From a virus: a stretch of DNA of 64,000 nt. Both the position numbers and the translations under genes were made by a program. Where the stretch lies: the IMG/VR virus record IMGVR_UViG_3300009370_001221, positions 1 through 64,000 of that record; one strand, written 5' to 3'. The notes below the pieces were generated by a model. That model worked only from the letters and a program-made list of their open reading frames with translations. It was not told where the DNA came from and searched no databases. Below, piece after piece: positions 16,663-23,733 of this stretch. Position 1 is the first letter of the stretch. The number at the start of each line of letters is the position of its first letter.

Positions 16663-17196
16663 TTATTTCATATTAGCTTGTTCATTTTCTAAAACTATTG
16701 GATTACCATCTTTATCGGTTTTAGCGTACATAATATAAAGACTTAATCTTTTATAATTACATTTGGGAACCGAATGAACAATTCTTGGTTCAAGATAATT
16801 ATGATTAATATAACCCCTATTTAAACCATATTTTATTATTTTGTCTGAACCATCCATTTTAAATATAGTTCCAAAATTATCATTATCATTTAAATAAATT
16901 TGTATTGCAAGATGAACTTTATAATTATCAACATGATTACTCATAGAGAATCCTGGTTCATCCTTCCACAAAAAGGCATTATTAATAATAACAGGGTGAT
17001 CAACTGCGGTTTTTATAACAGAATCACAAAATTTCTCAATATCTTGTTTAACATCTAAATCCCAAAGATCTAATTTTTTACGAATACCACTCGCAACAGA
17101 ATAATTTATATCCACAAATTCATTATTGTTTGCAATCGATAAGATTTTATCAAGAATTTCTTGAGGAAAGAAATCTTTTACTTCAGTAACACGCAT
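16663..17196 (-). CDS. 2-oxoglutarate/Fe(II) oxygenase-like protein
   Basis: 177 aa. The iron triad is visible as HVD (SNHVDNYKVHLAIQIYLN) and a distal His (RIVHSVPKC), followed by KRLSLYIMYAK, where Arg would bind 2-oxoglutarate. A prolyl-hydroxylase-like double-stranded beta-helix is the likely fold. Substrate unknown. A sigma70-type promoter lies upstream (17240-17268). Confidence 0.65.
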   Translation of the reverse strand: MRVTEVKDFFPQEILDKILSIANNNEFVDINYSVASGIRKKLDLWDLDVKQDIEKFCDSVIKTAVDHPVIINNAFLWKDEPGFSMSNHVDNYKVHLAIQIYLNDNDNFGTIFKMDGSDKIIKYGLNRGYINHNYLEPRIVHSVPKCNYKRLSLYIMYAKTDKDGNPIVLENEQANMK

Positions 17197-17239
17197 AAAT
17201 CGTCCTCCATTATTAATAAAATGGTAGTCGATTATGATT

Positions 17240-17268
17240 AATATATAGCTATGTTACCGCCATGTCAA
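17240..17268 (-). promoter_or_regulatory. Sigma70-type promoter
   Basis: Minus strand TTGACA (17268-17263), 17-bp spacer, TATATT (17245-17240), ahead of the oxygenase gene at 17196. Confidence 0.55.
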
Positions 17269-17303
17269 TATTTAACGTAATACTGCTATAAGTTATCCAC
17301 TAT

Positions 17304-17311
17304 TATAAATA
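17304..17311 (+). promoter_or_regulatory. Late promoter TATAAATA
   Basis: Exact octamer on the plus strand 12 nt before the TTG start at 17324. Confidence 0.5.
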
Positions 17312-17323
17312 GAACTTTACAGG

Positions 17324-17905
17324 TTGCTACCTAAATTGAATAACTTTTTCATTGACCCTGATATTTGCTTTGACGTGAGCAAATTACAGGATGCATTGCG
17401 CGAAGTTGATTCGCGAGTCGCAAGACAATCTCCTTTAGGCAAAAGAGACATCAATGCTATTTGTCTGACACAAATTCCCGGTGATCCAAACTCTATCACA
17501 GGTGGTAATGTAAGAGGATTATTTTGGACACGCCCAACAAGCAGTGGTGAAGAGGTCCAACGAGAAAATCCAATAGACGAATCCCAATATACTGAGTTTG
17601 TTAAACTATTTGAAGATACTTACTTCAAAGAAGTATACGATACACTTATTCCCAATTATAAATTAGGCAGAGTAAGATTGCTTTGGAAAATGCCACGCAC
17701 AACATTGAGTTGGCACAGGGATCCTGAACGCAGATTACACATACCTATCGTAACCAACCCAGGCGCACTAATGATTATTGATGATGAAGTAAAACATATG
17801 CCCGCAGATGGCAAAGTATGGATTACTGATAATACAAAATATCATAATGCGTTTAACGGAGGCGAGGAAGATCGCGTCCATTTAGTTGCTACAGTTATAG
17901 AATAA
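17324..17905 (+). CDS. Aspartyl/asparaginyl beta-hydroxylase-like protein
   Basis: 193 aa from TTG 17324; a second TTG at 17336 is as plausible, and there is no early ATG. The C-terminal half has LSWHRDPERRLHIPIVTN (H-x-D with the downstream R/H characteristic of Asp/Asn hydroxylases), then TKYHNAFNGGEEDRVHLVATV with the distal His and the Arg for 2-oxoglutarate. Likely Fe(II)-dependent hydroxylase, substrate unknown. Its stop is 1 nt from the hairpin that closes the converging tmRNA unit. Confidence 0.6.
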   Translation: MLPKLNNFFIDPDICFDVSKLQDALREVDSRVARQSPLGKRDINAICLTQIPGDPNSITGGNVRGLFWTRPTSSGEEVQRENPIDESQYTEFVKLFEDTYFKEVYDTLIPNYKLGRVRLLWKMPRTTLSWHRDPERRLHIPIVTNPGALMIIDDEVKHMPADGKVWITDNTKYHNAFNGGEEDRVHLVATVIE

Positions 17906-17906
17906 G

Positions 17907-17931
17907 GAAAGGCCCTAAACGGGCCCTTCCA
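17907..17931. other. GC-rich hairpin between the convergent hydroxylase gene and tmRNA
   Basis: Near-perfect inverted repeat with arms GGAAAGGCCC and GGGCCCTTCC. It marks the end of both convergent units. Neither side has a clean downstream U-run (the six Ts precede it on the minus strand), so it may be an RNA end or processing structure rather than a standard intrinsic terminator. Confidence 0.5.
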
Positions 17932-17984
17932 AAAAAGCAGATTGGGTAACAAGGTATGCTCTATACCCCGGAATACTGCCGTGA

Positions 17985-18023
17985 TTAAGCGGCTAATGCG
18001 TATTCGTAATAATCGTCGTTTGC
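17985..18023 (-). other. tmRNA proteolysis-tag reading frame
   Basis: From the resume codon GCA at 18023 the frame reads ANDDYYEYALAA then TAA at 17987-17985. The AND start and ALAA end are typical of tmRNA tags, and the ...LAA end is the ClpXP-type degron. The sequence upstream (AATAATT then GCAAACGACGA) matches the conserved resume region. Confidence 0.92.
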
Positions 18024-18114
18024 AATTATTTTAGTTTGCTGTTTTTTAACATGGAACTGCTCCCATGTGTCGTCCGTATATCGTCCTCACCCTGTCGAAG
18101 CCATGTCACCCCCG

Positions 18115-18258
18115 TCAAAAAAAGATTAAGTATACTATACCACCAATAATAATTATGTCGGCACAGATACTCCATGCGACATATATTTTAAACATATATT
18201 CTATAGCTTTCCTGAAAGGCCTTGGTAATGTTTTTATCTTGTTCCGGAGGAATCGCAT
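18115..18258 (-). CDS. Small single-span membrane protein encoded in the tmRNA spacer
   Basis: 47 aa. The N-terminus is basic (MRFLRNKIKTLPRPFRKA), then a hydrophobic span (about residues 24-47, with ICADIIIIGGIVYLIFF). AGGAGG lies 8 nt before the ATG, a very strong Shine-Dalgarno. The TGA stop (18117-18115) is 1 nt before the 5' end of the tmRNA coding RNA. It overlaps the upstream ORF 18188-18292 in another frame. Function unknown; context suggests translation and tmRNA maturation are entangled. Confidence 0.6.
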   Translation of the reverse strand: MRFLRNKIKTLPRPFRKAIEYMFKIYVAWSICADIIIIGGIVYLIFF

Positions 18259-18292
18259 CGTCGCTTCCTCCTATCAATGTATTATAGTTCAT
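18188..18292 (-). CDS. 34-aa ORF in the tmRNA spacer
   Basis: It encodes MNYNTLIGGSDD...QESYRIYV, soluble and mildly acidic. The start has AAAGGAGA at proper spacing, beginning right after the acceptor CCA at 18306. No family recognised. It could be a leader that couples translation to the membrane-peptide ORF inside it. Confidence 0.5.
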   Translation of the reverse strand: MNYNTLIGGSDDAIPPEQDKNITKAFQESYRIYV

Positions 18293-18372
18293 TTTAATCT
18301 CCTTTTGGTGGAGGTGGTGGGGATCGAACCCACGTCCAGAATGCATATTGTCTACATCATACGACAATAAAG

Positions 18373-18546
18373 TTACTTACTTATTTTCTTTTCTTCATAT
18401 AAAACATGTTTGCGTACAACTGGGTCATACTTTTTTAATTTAAGTTTATTGCCACCCATCTTTCTTTTATTAACGGTTGTGGTATAATAATGCCCGGTAC
18501 CAGCAGTTGATACTAATTTAATAATTGTAATATTTTTACTTGCCAT
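18373..18546 (-). CDS. rpmG: Ribosomal protein bL33
   Basis: 57 aa. [23 protein letters not shown] ... [22 protein letters not shown] matches bL33 along its whole length (KLVSSAGTGHFYTT.KNKR...KLELKK.DPVVR.HV.Y.E.K). It is the cysteine-free form. It would enter the 50S subunit near the E site. The start overlaps the preceding stop (TAATG) and the stop lies next to the acceptor piece of the tmRNA, so both share a transcript. Confidence 0.93.
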   Translation of the reverse strand: MASKNITIIKLVSTAGTGHYYTTTVNKRKMGGNKLKLKKYDPVVRKHVLYEEKKISK

Positions 18547-18890
18547 TACCATGCATCCTTAAATTGTGGTTTAGCGAAATTATCATTTTCTATAACATGT
18601 TCTTTTACTTCTTCTTTATCACCATAAGATATATTTTGCGGTGGCACATCTACAGAACTTCCTGTAGTATAAAATCTTGATGCTGTTTGTACATCATCAA
18701 AACTTTGTGATTTTTGTCCCATTGCTTTATCGAAAATGTCTTTATAGTCATTATAAATTTCCATATAGCTAGAAGGACCATATTTTTTCTCGGCCTCATC
18801 TGTGACAAACTTAACATACTCTGATGCTAAAGTCAAATCACCACCTGCTAATTTAAGACATTCTAATCTTATATGTGTTGAATCAATCAT
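18546..18890 (-). CDS. Protein of unknown function
   Basis: 114 aa. The first 65 residues look helical ([32 protein letters not shown]) and the rest looks disordered. The same kind of N-terminus is common in small phage proteins, without known function. Joined to the genes on both sides by 1-4 nt overlaps. Confidence 0.6.
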   Translation of the reverse strand: MIDSTHIRLECLKLAGGDLTLASEYVKFVTDEAEKKYGPSSYMEIYNDYKDIFDKAMGQKSQSFDDVQTASRFYTTGSSVDVPPQNISYGDKEEVKEHVIENDNFAKPQFKDAW

Positions 18891-19048
18891 TCTTCGCCTT
18901 TAAATAGTGTCCATGCACCATAAATTATTGCGCCCCAGGCCGCCCACTTAACCAGTGGTGAAAATAAGAGGCATACTACACCAACAGCGACTAATACGCC
19001 GCCATCCCATGATGATCTTTCTGCCCATCGTGCTTTTAAATAGTCCAT
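18887..19048 (-). CDS. Small membrane protein
   Basis: 53 aa: MDYLKARWAERSSWDGG, then two short hydrophobic stretches (VLVAVGVVCLLFSPLV and WAAWGAIIYGAWTLF), likely a membrane hairpin. AGGAG Shine-Dalgarno and a TATAAATA late promoter at 19071-19078. First gene of the unit ending in bL33 and the tmRNA. Confidence 0.7.
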   Translation of the reverse strand: MDYLKARWAERSSWDGGVLVAVGVVCLLFSPLVKWAAWGAIIYGAWTLFKGEE

Positions 19049-19070
19049 ATTGTTATTCTCCTATGGTTTA

Positions 19071-19078
19071 TATTTATA
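19071..19078 (-). promoter_or_regulatory. Late promoter TATAAATA for the bL33-tmRNA unit
   Basis: Exact octamer on the minus strand, 22 bp before the start at 19048, which has AGGAG. Implies late expression of the small membrane protein, bL33 and the tmRNA. Confidence 0.6.
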
Positions 19079-19083
19079 AAATA

Positions 19084-19386
19084 TTAATTATCTGCTTCTA
19101 TTTTTACTTGTAACGGGTAATTATTGTTACGAGATAGTACAGTGGTTTCAATACCTTTTTGTTCTGCTATTTCATACGGCAATACTGCTACTATAGCAAA
19201 CCCTTCTTGATGTATTTTATGTGTCAAATCTTGTGCGGCATCAATGGCATGCATAAAAATAGACATTAAACAATTTACAACAAAATCCATTGGTGTAACA
19301 TCATCATTAATAAAAACTACCTTATACAAAGGTGGTTCTTTTAACTTTAAATTTTCTTCTATTTTAGTTGCAGTATCTGACATCAT
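19084..19386 (-). CDS. clpS: ClpS adaptor
   Basis: 100 aa. LYKVVFINDDVTPMDFVVNCLMSIF carries the NDD.TPM motif that binds N-degrons, and LTHKIHQEG supplies the conserved His of the amino-acid pocket. The C-terminus (PLQVKIE) matches the ClpS end. ClpS delivers N-end-rule substrates to ClpAP and blocks ssrA-tagged substrates there, so its location 1 kb from the phage tmRNA is suggestive. A phage version could redirect host proteolysis (inference). Confidence 0.92.
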   Translation of the reverse strand: MMSDTATKIEENLKLKEPPLYKVVFINDDVTPMDFVVNCLMSIFMHAIDAAQDLTHKIHQEGFAIVAVLPYEIAEQKGIETTVLSRNNNYPLQVKIEADN

Positions 19387-20033
19387 TGTTGCTCATAATT
19401 CTTTTTTGGCCCTTCCATTAAGTCACGTAAATTATATACTATAAATTTTCCTGGATTACGTTGCCCTGCTCGTCCTTTATGTTTAGCGGCTCTCTTCCAT
19501 TCTAAGACCATTGGATTACCTTGTTCTCGTGCTTCTTTTGCTTGCTTTAACTTTTTCTGCAATTTTTTAGTATACGGTAATTTATATAATCGAGTATCTG
19601 TTTTACCTAAATGTTTAACCCATAATTCAATAACTTTACCTTGTCTTTGGCCGTCCATTACAATTACTTTTCCAACAGGAATCGTAGGATAAGCATACCC
19701 TAGAACGTCATTTAACTTATCCATTGTACTATATAATAAGAAAAAAAGCAAGGGAATTGTTAAGAATTTGATGTAAAGTTTCGCAGGAGTACGTATTAAT
19801 ATATAACTAACAAGAATAATTAACAACACCGCAGTAATAAACTCAATATTAAACGCATATAGTATATCATACCAAGCATTCCATTCAAGTTTCTCATCAC
19901 CTGCTATTGTGGAAAAATCTATTGCTTTTTCTTGTGCTGTTGCCATAATATTTGCCTCTGCATTGTTTTGATGATGACTTGCGTCTGTAATGTTTTGAGT
20001 TTCTTGTTGTTCATCAATCATCAATATCCCCAT
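19383..20033 (-). CDS. Membrane protein of the ExbB/ExbD-like unit
   Basis: 216 aa. Cytosolic-looking N-terminus (about 55 aa, polar), two or three hydrophobic segments (FITAVLLIILVSYILIRT and FLTIPLLFFLLYSTM), then a basic C-terminal region (YTKKLQKKLKQAKEAREQ). No family recognised. Overlaps the ExbD-like gene by 13 nt and the ClpS gene by 4 nt. Confidence 0.65.
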   Translation of the reverse strand: MGILMIDEQQETQNITDASHHQNNAEANIMATAQEKAIDFSTIAGDEKLEWNAWYDILYAFNIEFITAVLLIILVSYILIRTPAKLYIKFLTIPLLFFLLYSTMDKLNDVLGYAYPTIPVGKVIVMDGQRQGKVIELWVKHLGKTDTRLYKLPYTKKLQKKLKQAKEAREQGNPMVLEWKRAAKHKGRAGQRNPGKFIVYNLRDLMEGPKKNYEQQ

Positions 20034-20845
20034 AAGTGTAAAAATTCTTCTTTAATACCAGCAAAATTGCCAGCAGGATCAGGGGGCACTGGTGACTCAG
20101 GTGTTTGGTCTCCATGTGTACGTTCAATTAAATTTCCGTCAGGGCCTTCATGATATGTTGATTGCCACCTTTGGTCATATACAAATGGTGTCATATATGT
20201 ATTAACATCTGTTATATGATAAATCTTTTCTTCAGTTAGTTCTCCACCTTTTCGTTTAGTATATGTTTCTTCTACTACAGTAAAATTAAACGCTGTTTTT
20301 TCTTGCCCTGGTTTAACCAAATCAAATTTAATTAAACCTTTAGATTTATATGGATTAATTCTAATTAATTCCACTGTGACAGGTGCAGTTATTTCTTCTT
20401 GTGGTACATCTGCAGTAGAGCCTTGCCTATACGCATAATAATGAATATTAACAGTCCATTCGCCTGGAAGGAAACCACGTATTGTAACAATCTCTTGATT
20501 CATATCACTTGTTACATAACGACCATCTGCTAATTGAACAGTGTCATTACTAGTACCTAGATCATCTCGATCCAAATGCATCAGTCCTCTATCCCTGCCT
20601 CTAAAACTAACAATTTGTCCTAATGGATCTCTAACCCACATGTCAATATCTTTAGACGATCCTTCAGGCCAAGTTAATATGAGCAATATCTCTGCCTTTG
20701 GATCTATTTTTTTATCTGTGGGGACAGGAGGTGCTATAAGCAAGAATGCTATAACAAAAAGGAACACAAAACCGATTAAAGTATTAAACAATAAATCAGT
20801 AAATCCTAATCCTGATAGATATCTGTTACGCTTTCCTGTGGTCAT
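20021..20845 (-). CDS. ExbD/TolR/MotB-like stator subunit with extra domain
   Basis: 274 aa. The single N-terminal membrane segment is GFTDLLFNTLIGFVFLFVIA; the Asp (residue 17) sits at the position of the proton-carrying Asp of ExbD and MotB. After it comes a large non-family beta domain (SKDIDMWVRDP, WTVNIHYYAYR). Encoded directly after, and overlapping by 20 nt, an ExbB/TolQ-like gene, so the two likely form a proton channel whose long C-terminal domain sets its target. Confidence 0.7.
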   Translation of the reverse strand: MTTGKRNRYLSGLGFTDLLFNTLIGFVFLFVIAFLLIAPPVPTDKKIDPKAEILLILTWPEGSSKDIDMWVRDPLGQIVSFRGRDRGLMHLDRDDLGTSNDTVQLADGRYVTSDMNQEIVTIRGFLPGEWTVNIHYYAYRQGSTADVPQEEITAPVTVELIRINPYKSKGLIKFDLVKPGQEKTAFNFTVVEETYTKRKGGELTEEKIYHITDVNTYMTPFVYDQRWQSTYHEGPDGNLIERTHGDQTPESPVPPDPAGNFAGIKEEFLHLWGY

Positions 20846-21296
20846 ATTCTAAGTTCATCAATTGTAATTTGGTAATAATTGAGCACACAAGGCCTACCAA
20901 TGTAGTTGTTAACGCGGTACTCATTCCCGCGGCCATATCTCGTATAACTTCCTTGGCTTGTCCTATATTAGTTAAATCTAAGTCAGCAAAAGCGCCACCT
21001 AGCATTATGATAAAACCTGTTACTGTACCAATTAACCCCAAAGTTATCATTGATTCAGCAAAGAACCATGATACTTCTATTGTGCGGAAATTTAAAGGTC
21101 GGCTTTTATAGAGTTTGTATGATTGATGTCCTAAATGGGCAGTTAAACCATAAAACAGTATTAATATACCAAAGCTTATCTTGGTTTGGTCTAAATGCCA
21201 GAGGGTGACCCACATATCGAAATAATGTACTACTGCCGTTGAGGCAAGTACAGCACATGTTATTAGCCACCACTTGAGAAAGCAATTTGATCGCAT
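20826..21296 (-). CDS. ExbB/TolQ/MotA-like proton channel subunit
   Basis: 156 aa with about 4 membrane segments. Key blocks: MITLGLIGTVTGFIIMLGG and MAAGMSTALTTTLVGLVCSII, equivalent to the two Thr-bearing helices of TolQ/ExbB/MotA that face the proton path. Shorter than TolQ (230 aa), lacking part of the cytosolic loop. AGGAG Shine-Dalgarno and a divergent late element at 21321-21327. With the ExbD-like gene it should form an inner-membrane proton-motive-force motor or channel. Confidence 0.8.
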   Translation of the reverse strand: MRSNCFLKWWLITCAVLASTAVVHYFDMWVTLWHLDQTKISFGILILFYGLTAHLGHQSYKLYKSRPLNFRTIEVSWFFAESMITLGLIGTVTGFIIMLGGAFADLDLTNIGQAKEVIRDMAAGMSTALTTTLVGLVCSIITKLQLMNLEYDHRKA

Positions 21297-21334
21297 TCGT
21301 CGCTCCTAATCCGTCTTCAGTATTTAGCGCAATC

Positions 21335-21342
21335 TATAAATA
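21335..21342 (+). promoter_or_regulatory. Late promoter TATAAATA 5 nt before ATG
   Basis: Plus-strand octamer ends 5 nt upstream of ATG 21348, so the late mRNA would be leaderless. No Shine-Dalgarno is present. Confidence 0.6.
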
Positions 21343-21347
21343 TTGGA

Positions 21348-22427
21348 ATGAATCCAAATCATAAATTCTTCTGCATAGAACCATATGTTAGTATGTCAAT
21401 AACAGAACCTGGCAAGGTATTTTGTTGTTGTTTACATGAAGGAGGTAAAGTAACTACTCCTGACGATGTATGGAATGATCCTTACCTTAAAGATATTAGA
21501 GCAAAATTTGACCGGGGAGAAATACCAGAAGAATGTGAAGGTTGCGTCGAAAACGAAAAACATAGTGACGGACGCTCGAGTAGAAGACTAGACGTTAACA
21601 GAAATTGGTTAAAACTACATAATAATTATGAAGATTACATCGATTCTGATGCTCCATATAGATTTGATTTTTGGGTAGGTAATTTATGTAATTTAGCATG
21701 TAATACATGTACATCTTATTATAGTTCAACATGGAATACGTTACTACAAAGACCGGCTGGCCATGATAGAAATCACAGAAACAGCATTGATATAAAAGAA
21801 TGGAAACCTATTACTGAAGATCCTCCAAACATTGATTATAAAAATTTAGAATGGATACATTTTAATGGTGGAGAACCATTACTCACAGCTACTCATCTTA
21901 AAACTTTAGAAAAAATACCAAAAGAACAACGAAGTTCAGTACGAGTAGAATATAATACTAATGGTACAGTAAAAGTAGATACTAATAGTGAAAAATACAA
22001 AATCTTTAAAGAATTTAGATCAGTTACCATGACATACAGCATAGATGGCATAGATGATGTTTTTGAAGAAATTCGTTGGCCGGCAAAATGGAATAAAGTA
22101 AGAGATAATATAGATAATTGGGTTGATCAAGTATGTGCAACTAAAGTAAGTGACAATTGGTTTTTTATGATAGGATTCAATTTAACAAAATCAGCATATA
22201 ATTACGATTCAATTAATGAAACAATAGACTACATCAAAGAAAGATGGACTGAACCTGTAAAAAATTATCTCATTCCGGAATACAAAAATTGGAACTATTA
22301 TGATATGATATTCTTATGCAACGATCACAGATCTATGAATTTTACCGATAAAGATTTTGAAGAATTTACACAAACCAAAGAGTTCATACGTGAAAAAGAG
22401 TTAATTGATCGGTTAAGAAAACGATAA
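21348..22427 (+). CDS. Twitch-type radical SAM protein
   Basis: 359 aa. CNLACNTC (about residue 118) is the CxxxCxxC 4Fe-4S motif that binds SAM. IHFNGGEPLL is the GGE motif for the SAM amino group. N-terminal cysteines (CCCLHEGG and CEGC..NEKH) could hold an auxiliary cluster, as in the twitch/SPASM group. Reaction unknown; relatives modify peptides or sugars. A second radical SAM gene is at 36327. The phage IscA-like protein might supply clusters. Confidence 0.8.
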   Translation: MNPNHKFFCIEPYVSMSITEPGKVFCCCLHEGGKVTTPDDVWNDPYLKDIRAKFDRGEIPEECEGCVENEKHSDGRSSRRLDVNRNWLKLHNNYEDYIDSDAPYRFDFWVGNLCNLACNTCTSYYSSTWNTLLQRPAGHDRNHRNSIDIKEWKPITEDPPNIDYKNLEWIHFNGGEPLLTATHLKTLEKIPKEQRSSVRVEYNTNGTVKVDTNSEKYKIFKEFRSVTMTYSIDGIDDVFEEIRWPAKWNKVRDNIDNWVDQVCATKVSDNWFFMIGFNLTKSAYNYDSINETIDYIKERWTEPVKNYLIPEYKNWNYYDMIFLCNDHRSMNFTDKDFEEFTQTKEFIREKELIDRLRKR

Positions 22428-22432
22428 ATATA

Positions 22433-22461
22433 TTGACATATCATAGTAATGGTGCTATAAT
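22433..22461 (+). promoter_or_regulatory. Perfect sigma70 promoter for hsp20
   Basis: TTGACA (22433-22438), 17-bp spacer, TATAAT (22456-22461), both exact consensus. The hsp20 start is 65 nt further, with AGGAGG. Confidence 0.8.
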
Positions 22462-22526
22462 ATGTATATGAGTGCTCAATTTGGAGGCTCATAAACTTAC
22501 TCGCTTAACATAAGGAGGAACTTAAA

Positions 22527-22958
22527 ATGACTGAGTATAGAATCACTGCGGGAAATCTTATCCCCACACTTAACCGACACATGGTCGGATTCGATCGCTT
22601 ATTTGGCGATATGGACAGGCTTTTTACACATCAAGCACCGTCCTACCCACCCTACAATATTGAACGCATCAGCGACTCTGAGTATGTAATTACCATTGCC
22701 GTTGCTGGGTTTTCTCAGGGTGATCTTTCAGTAACTGTTGATAATGGACAATTGACTGTCGCTGGTCACAAAGAGGACTCAGACGAACAGAATTGGCTAC
22801 ACAAGGGCATCGCAACACGCGACTTCAGACGCTCTTGGAACTTGGCAGAATATGTCGAAGTTGTATCGGCAGTATGCAAGGACGGAATGTTAAAGGTTAG
22901 TCTTAAACAGGAAGTACCTGAAGCACTGAAGCCAAAGGAGATCGAAATTAAGTTCTAA
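22527..22958 (+). CDS. hsp20: Small heat shock protein Hsp20 (IbpA-like)
   Basis: 143 aa. Short N-terminal arm (FDRLFGDMDRLF), then the alpha-crystallin domain (YNIERISDSEYVITIAVAGF ... QLTVAGHKED ... RSWNLAEYVEVVSAVCKDGMLKVSL), ending in a C-terminal IEI motif (KEIEIKF) that binds neighbouring dimers. It is a holdase chaperone; such genes are frequent in T4-like marine phages. GC content is visibly higher than in neighbouring genes, and it has its own sigma70 promoter and terminator, suggesting strong, early expression. Confidence 0.93.
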   Translation: MTEYRITAGNLIPTLNRHMVGFDRLFGDMDRLFTHQAPSYPPYNIERISDSEYVITIAVAGFSQGDLSVTVDNGQLTVAGHKEDSDEQNWLHKGIATRDFRRSWNLAEYVEVVSAVCKDGMLKVSLKQEVPEALKPKEIEIKF

Positions 22959-22981
22959 GTTTCGCTAACCCAAAGAGGAGA

Positions 22982-23005
22982 GGGGGGCATTGTGCCCCCC
23001 TTTTT
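22982..23005 (+). terminator. Intrinsic terminator after hsp20
   Basis: Stem GGGGGGCA/TGCCCCCC with a 3-nt loop followed by five Ts. Confidence 0.85.
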
Positions 23006-23020
23006 CTTCACACGGCAGGG

Positions 23021-23341
23021 TTAATATTTTCGTTTACGATGGATGGAATTTTCAGCAACTTCTTTTAAATGTCGCTTACGGGCAATGTCTTTAGCACGTT
23101 TTCTTGCAATACTAGGTTTTTCATATTGTTCACGAGCTTTTAAATCTTGTAATTTACCGGAATTGGCTACTTTCTTTTTAAATTTGCGTAAGGCTTTATC
23201 CACATCACCATTTTGCACCCAAACTTTAAGTCCAGATATTTTTACTGGACTAACTTTATAATCTATTGGTTTTCTATAAGGTTTCTTTCCACCTCTATTT
23301 TTATCCCAACTTGTATTTTTATTATTCCAATCCCGTGCCAT
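23021..23341 (-). CDS. rpsU: Ribosomal protein bS21
   Basis: 106 aa. The C-terminal 70 residues match bS21: V.ISGLKVWVQNGDVDKALRKFKKKV...YEKPSIARKRAKDIARKRH, with the basic tail HRKRKY. It has about 35 extra basic N-terminal residues. bS21 sits on the 30S platform near the anti-Shine-Dalgarno; phage copies are known and may bias initiation towards phage mRNAs. Overlaps the next gene upstream by one base. Confidence 0.9.
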   Translation of the reverse strand: MARDWNNKNTSWDKNRGGKKPYRKPIDYKVSPVKISGLKVWVQNGDVDKALRKFKKKVANSGKLQDLKAREQYEKPSIARKRAKDIARKRHLKEVAENSIHRKRKY

Positions 23342-23733
23342 TATTCCTCCAATTGTTTTATAGGCTCTATAATACTTTCTATTCTATTTGTGTTAAATAA
23401 TCCTACTAGTTTAGCAGTTTTATCATCACACTTATAATAACAATTACTCTTACTTAATAACCAACCAAAGCATATTGCATCTCTCTCTACTTTTGCCCAT
23501 TTAAGATTAAATATTATTATACTACATCTTAGAGCTGTGTCAAGCATCCATTCTGTATCTCTCTCGGGAGTCATATCATTTATTGCTAAACAGCACTCTG
23601 CATCTATATTATCAAGTACTAATATTAATTCACTTTGTTCGTCTTTACTAAAACCTGATATTAATATGTTTACATCAGCACCATAATATCTATCTGGTGG
23701 TGTTATTATTGTTAATTTATCCGCCGAGGACAT
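23341..23733 (-). CDS. Protein of unknown function
   Basis: 130 aa, mixed alpha/beta (KLTIITPPDRY...NILISGFSKDEQSELILVLDNI). It resembles a small Rossmann-like domain with no active-site motif I can name. Overlaps the end of the coiled-coil gene by 17 nt. Confidence 0.55.
   Translation of the reverse strand: MSSADKLTIITPPDRYYGADVNILISGFSKDEQSELILVLDNIDAECCLAINDMTPERDTEWMLDTALRCSIIIFNLKWAKVERDAICFGWLLSKSNCYYKCDDKTAKLVGLFNTNRIESIIEPIKQLEE

Larger units (their letters stand above)
17932..18370 (-). ncRNA. ssrA: Circularly permuted two-piece tmRNA
   Basis: The acceptor piece comes first in transcription (about 18370-18306). It has a T arm GTGGG/TTCGATC/CCCAC at 18333-18317 and ends CACCTCC-A-CCA at 18306. 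The coding piece starts at 18113 with GGGGGTG, which pairs with CACCTCC over 7 bp, with a G.U at position 3 (the alanine identity pair). CAGGGTG (18094-18088) pairs with CATTCTG (18343-18337) as helix P2 between the two pieces. GGCTTCGACAGGG matches the conserved D-like loop. The tag frame follows at 18023-17985. This order matches alphaproteobacterial split tmRNAs. Outer ends of both pieces are estimated. Confidence 0.92.

Noticed and set aside
17907-17931. Hairpin as a standard Rho-independent terminator
   Set aside because: No U-run after the stem on either strand; listed only as a hairpin.
18065-18370. 101-aa plus-strand frame
   Set aside because: Lies antisense to the tmRNA pieces and their spacer ORFs; no start signal.
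19383-21296. Zorya defence system
   Set aside because: Only the channel logic is shared; ZorA's long tail and ZorC/ZorD or ZorE partners are absent.
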